A stretch of DNA of 10,790 nucleotides from assembly GCF_000151315.2 (NCBI RefSeq), contig NW_011887318.1, positions 955-11,744 of the forward strand. Reading direction: 5' to 3'. The position numbers and the translations under genes are program-made. Origin of the DNA: Capsaspora owczarzaki ATCC 30864. Its lineage: Eukaryota > Opisthokonta > Filasterea. This document shows, piece after piece, positions 7,488-10,790 of this stretch; position 1 is the stretch's first letter; each line of letters begins with the position of its first letter. The notes under the pieces are model-generated. The model saw only the letters and a program-made list of their open reading frames with translations, was not told where the DNA came from and ran no database searches.

Positions 7488-8100
7488 TCATGGTCATGGT
7501 TGGTGAGCAACTTTAGTCGAAAAGTGGACGTGCATTGGCGTGTAGTGTCCTGGCGGACCAGCAACCAATCACATCTCAAAGCAAACAAAGCCAGAATAAG
7601 AAAGCATGATTGAAAATTCGGCTAAGATCGTCCAAAAGCCAATGGAAGGAGATGAGTTTCACAGTCGGAGCGAAGAGCCAATCTGAAACTCGATGCAATC
7701 ATCAGCAGTGGCGAAGTCCCGCTCGTCATTTCCCTCAATTAACAAAGTTTGACCGCCAGGAGTGGTCTTGGTTCTCAAGCTGTACCATTGCAAGAGAAAG
7801 TCTGCCGAGATCCCATTTCTCCGATACCACGCTGCATCCAAGACGTGATTGACGAGAATGGTGGCTGTTCTGAATACTAAAGTGGAGCTGGCTTGATTTG
7901 GTTGATTCTTTGCGTGACTCGCGTTGAATTTTGTACTTTCGAGCATGCAGTAAAAATTGACAATGTCAACAGCATTCCACACTCATGTTGTTTGACTGTT
8001 GAACAAGCATCTCTCTACTCACGCTTTGTCACGTTTTACGAGGGCGGCAGAAGTGTGGTGAGCGATAATGACATGCAATCTTGCAGTGCAAGGAGCGGTT
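7488..8100. other. Intergenic region between the two minus-strand genes, with one unexplained ORF
   Basis: It contains an inverted CCAAT box (CCAAT on + at 7565-7569), about 78 bases upstream of the first Met of the LRR gene, that may belong to its promoter. A 107-codon minus-strand ORF at 7659-7982 ends with ADFLLQWYSLRTK, TPGGQTLLIEG and DCIEFQIG. I do not recognise it. It could be a remnant of another nuclease-like gene or a chance ORF; I could not join it to the upstream gene by a convincing splice. There is no clear AATAAA for the gene ending at 8101. Confidence 0.35.
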
Positions 8101-10638
<2,538 letters not shown>

Positions 10639-10790
10639 AAGGTCGGCAAAAGCAAAAAAAAAAACAACCACAAACAAAATGGCGCGCAACTGCCGAGACA
10701 CCAGTAAGAGCAAAGTTTGCTCGCCCCTCACGACTCTCGCCACTCCCGCCACTCCCCGGCAGCACAGAACCAGTTCGTTCAGAGAGTTCA
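10639..10790. other. Upstream of the nuclease gene: possible promoter or 5' UTR
   Basis: On the minus strand it contains a pyrimidine-rich tract (T11 near 10652-10662) shortly before the candidate ATG at 10638-10636. I see no TATA box and no coding exon that I can support. An earlier exon of the gene outside the window is possible. Confidence 0.3.

Overview
The window reads as nuclear DNA of a eukaryote with short spliceosomal introns (63-88 nt, plus one of 151 nt inflated by a microsatellite), the standard stop codons, a Ty3/gypsy-type LTR retrotransposon, TTAGGG-type telomere-like blocks and low gene density. The protein families (RNI-like leucine-rich repeats, a Crinkler/RHS-like NTPase-nuclease) suggest a unicellular eukaryote or early-branching relative of animals or fungi. 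I cannot name the species. Everything recognisable as a gene lies on the minus strand.

Region by region: (1) 1-3346 holds the 5' part of a Ty3/gypsy element read on the minus strand: a probable short LTR and leader (about 3145-3346), gag with a zinc knuckle (1966-3144), then pol in the -1 frame with aspartic protease, reverse transcriptase and the start of RNase H, running off the window at base 1. A perfect 10-bp inverted repeat brackets the gag stop codon. (2) About 3347-5264 is an old, diverged tandem repeat with a 145-165 bp period, plus two telomere-like CCCTAA blocks. One repeat unit is split by a roughly 680-bp retroposed sequence that has a poly(A) signal, an A-tail and an 11-bp target-site duplication. 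(3) 5265-5823 is T-rich on the + strand and has no gene I can defend. (4) 5824-7487 is an eight-exon gene for an LRR plus coiled-coil protein. Six consecutive exons are exactly 84 nt, each one 28-residue repeat, all in phase 2. (5) 7488-8100 is an intergenic stretch with one unexplained ORF. (6) 8101-about 10638 is a seven-exon gene. Spliced in silico it gives one continuous frame of about 674 residues, with an N-terminal P-loop NTPase-like domain and a C-terminal PD-(D/E)xK-type nuclease domain (D-x22-QxK). The Walker A lysine is asparagine and the usual Walker B glutamate is glycine. (7) A (CA)59 run lies in an intron of that gene.

The most interesting part is the pair of co-oriented genes in 5824-10638: a Crinkler/RHS-like nuclease with a degenerate NTPase, next to a protein built from an expandable LRR exon cassette and heptad coiled-coil repeats. 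Both fit families with effector, conflict or mobile-element links elsewhere, but a functional connection between them is only inference. The exon models come from reading splice signals by eye and rest on frame continuity across all junctions; no transcript data were available.
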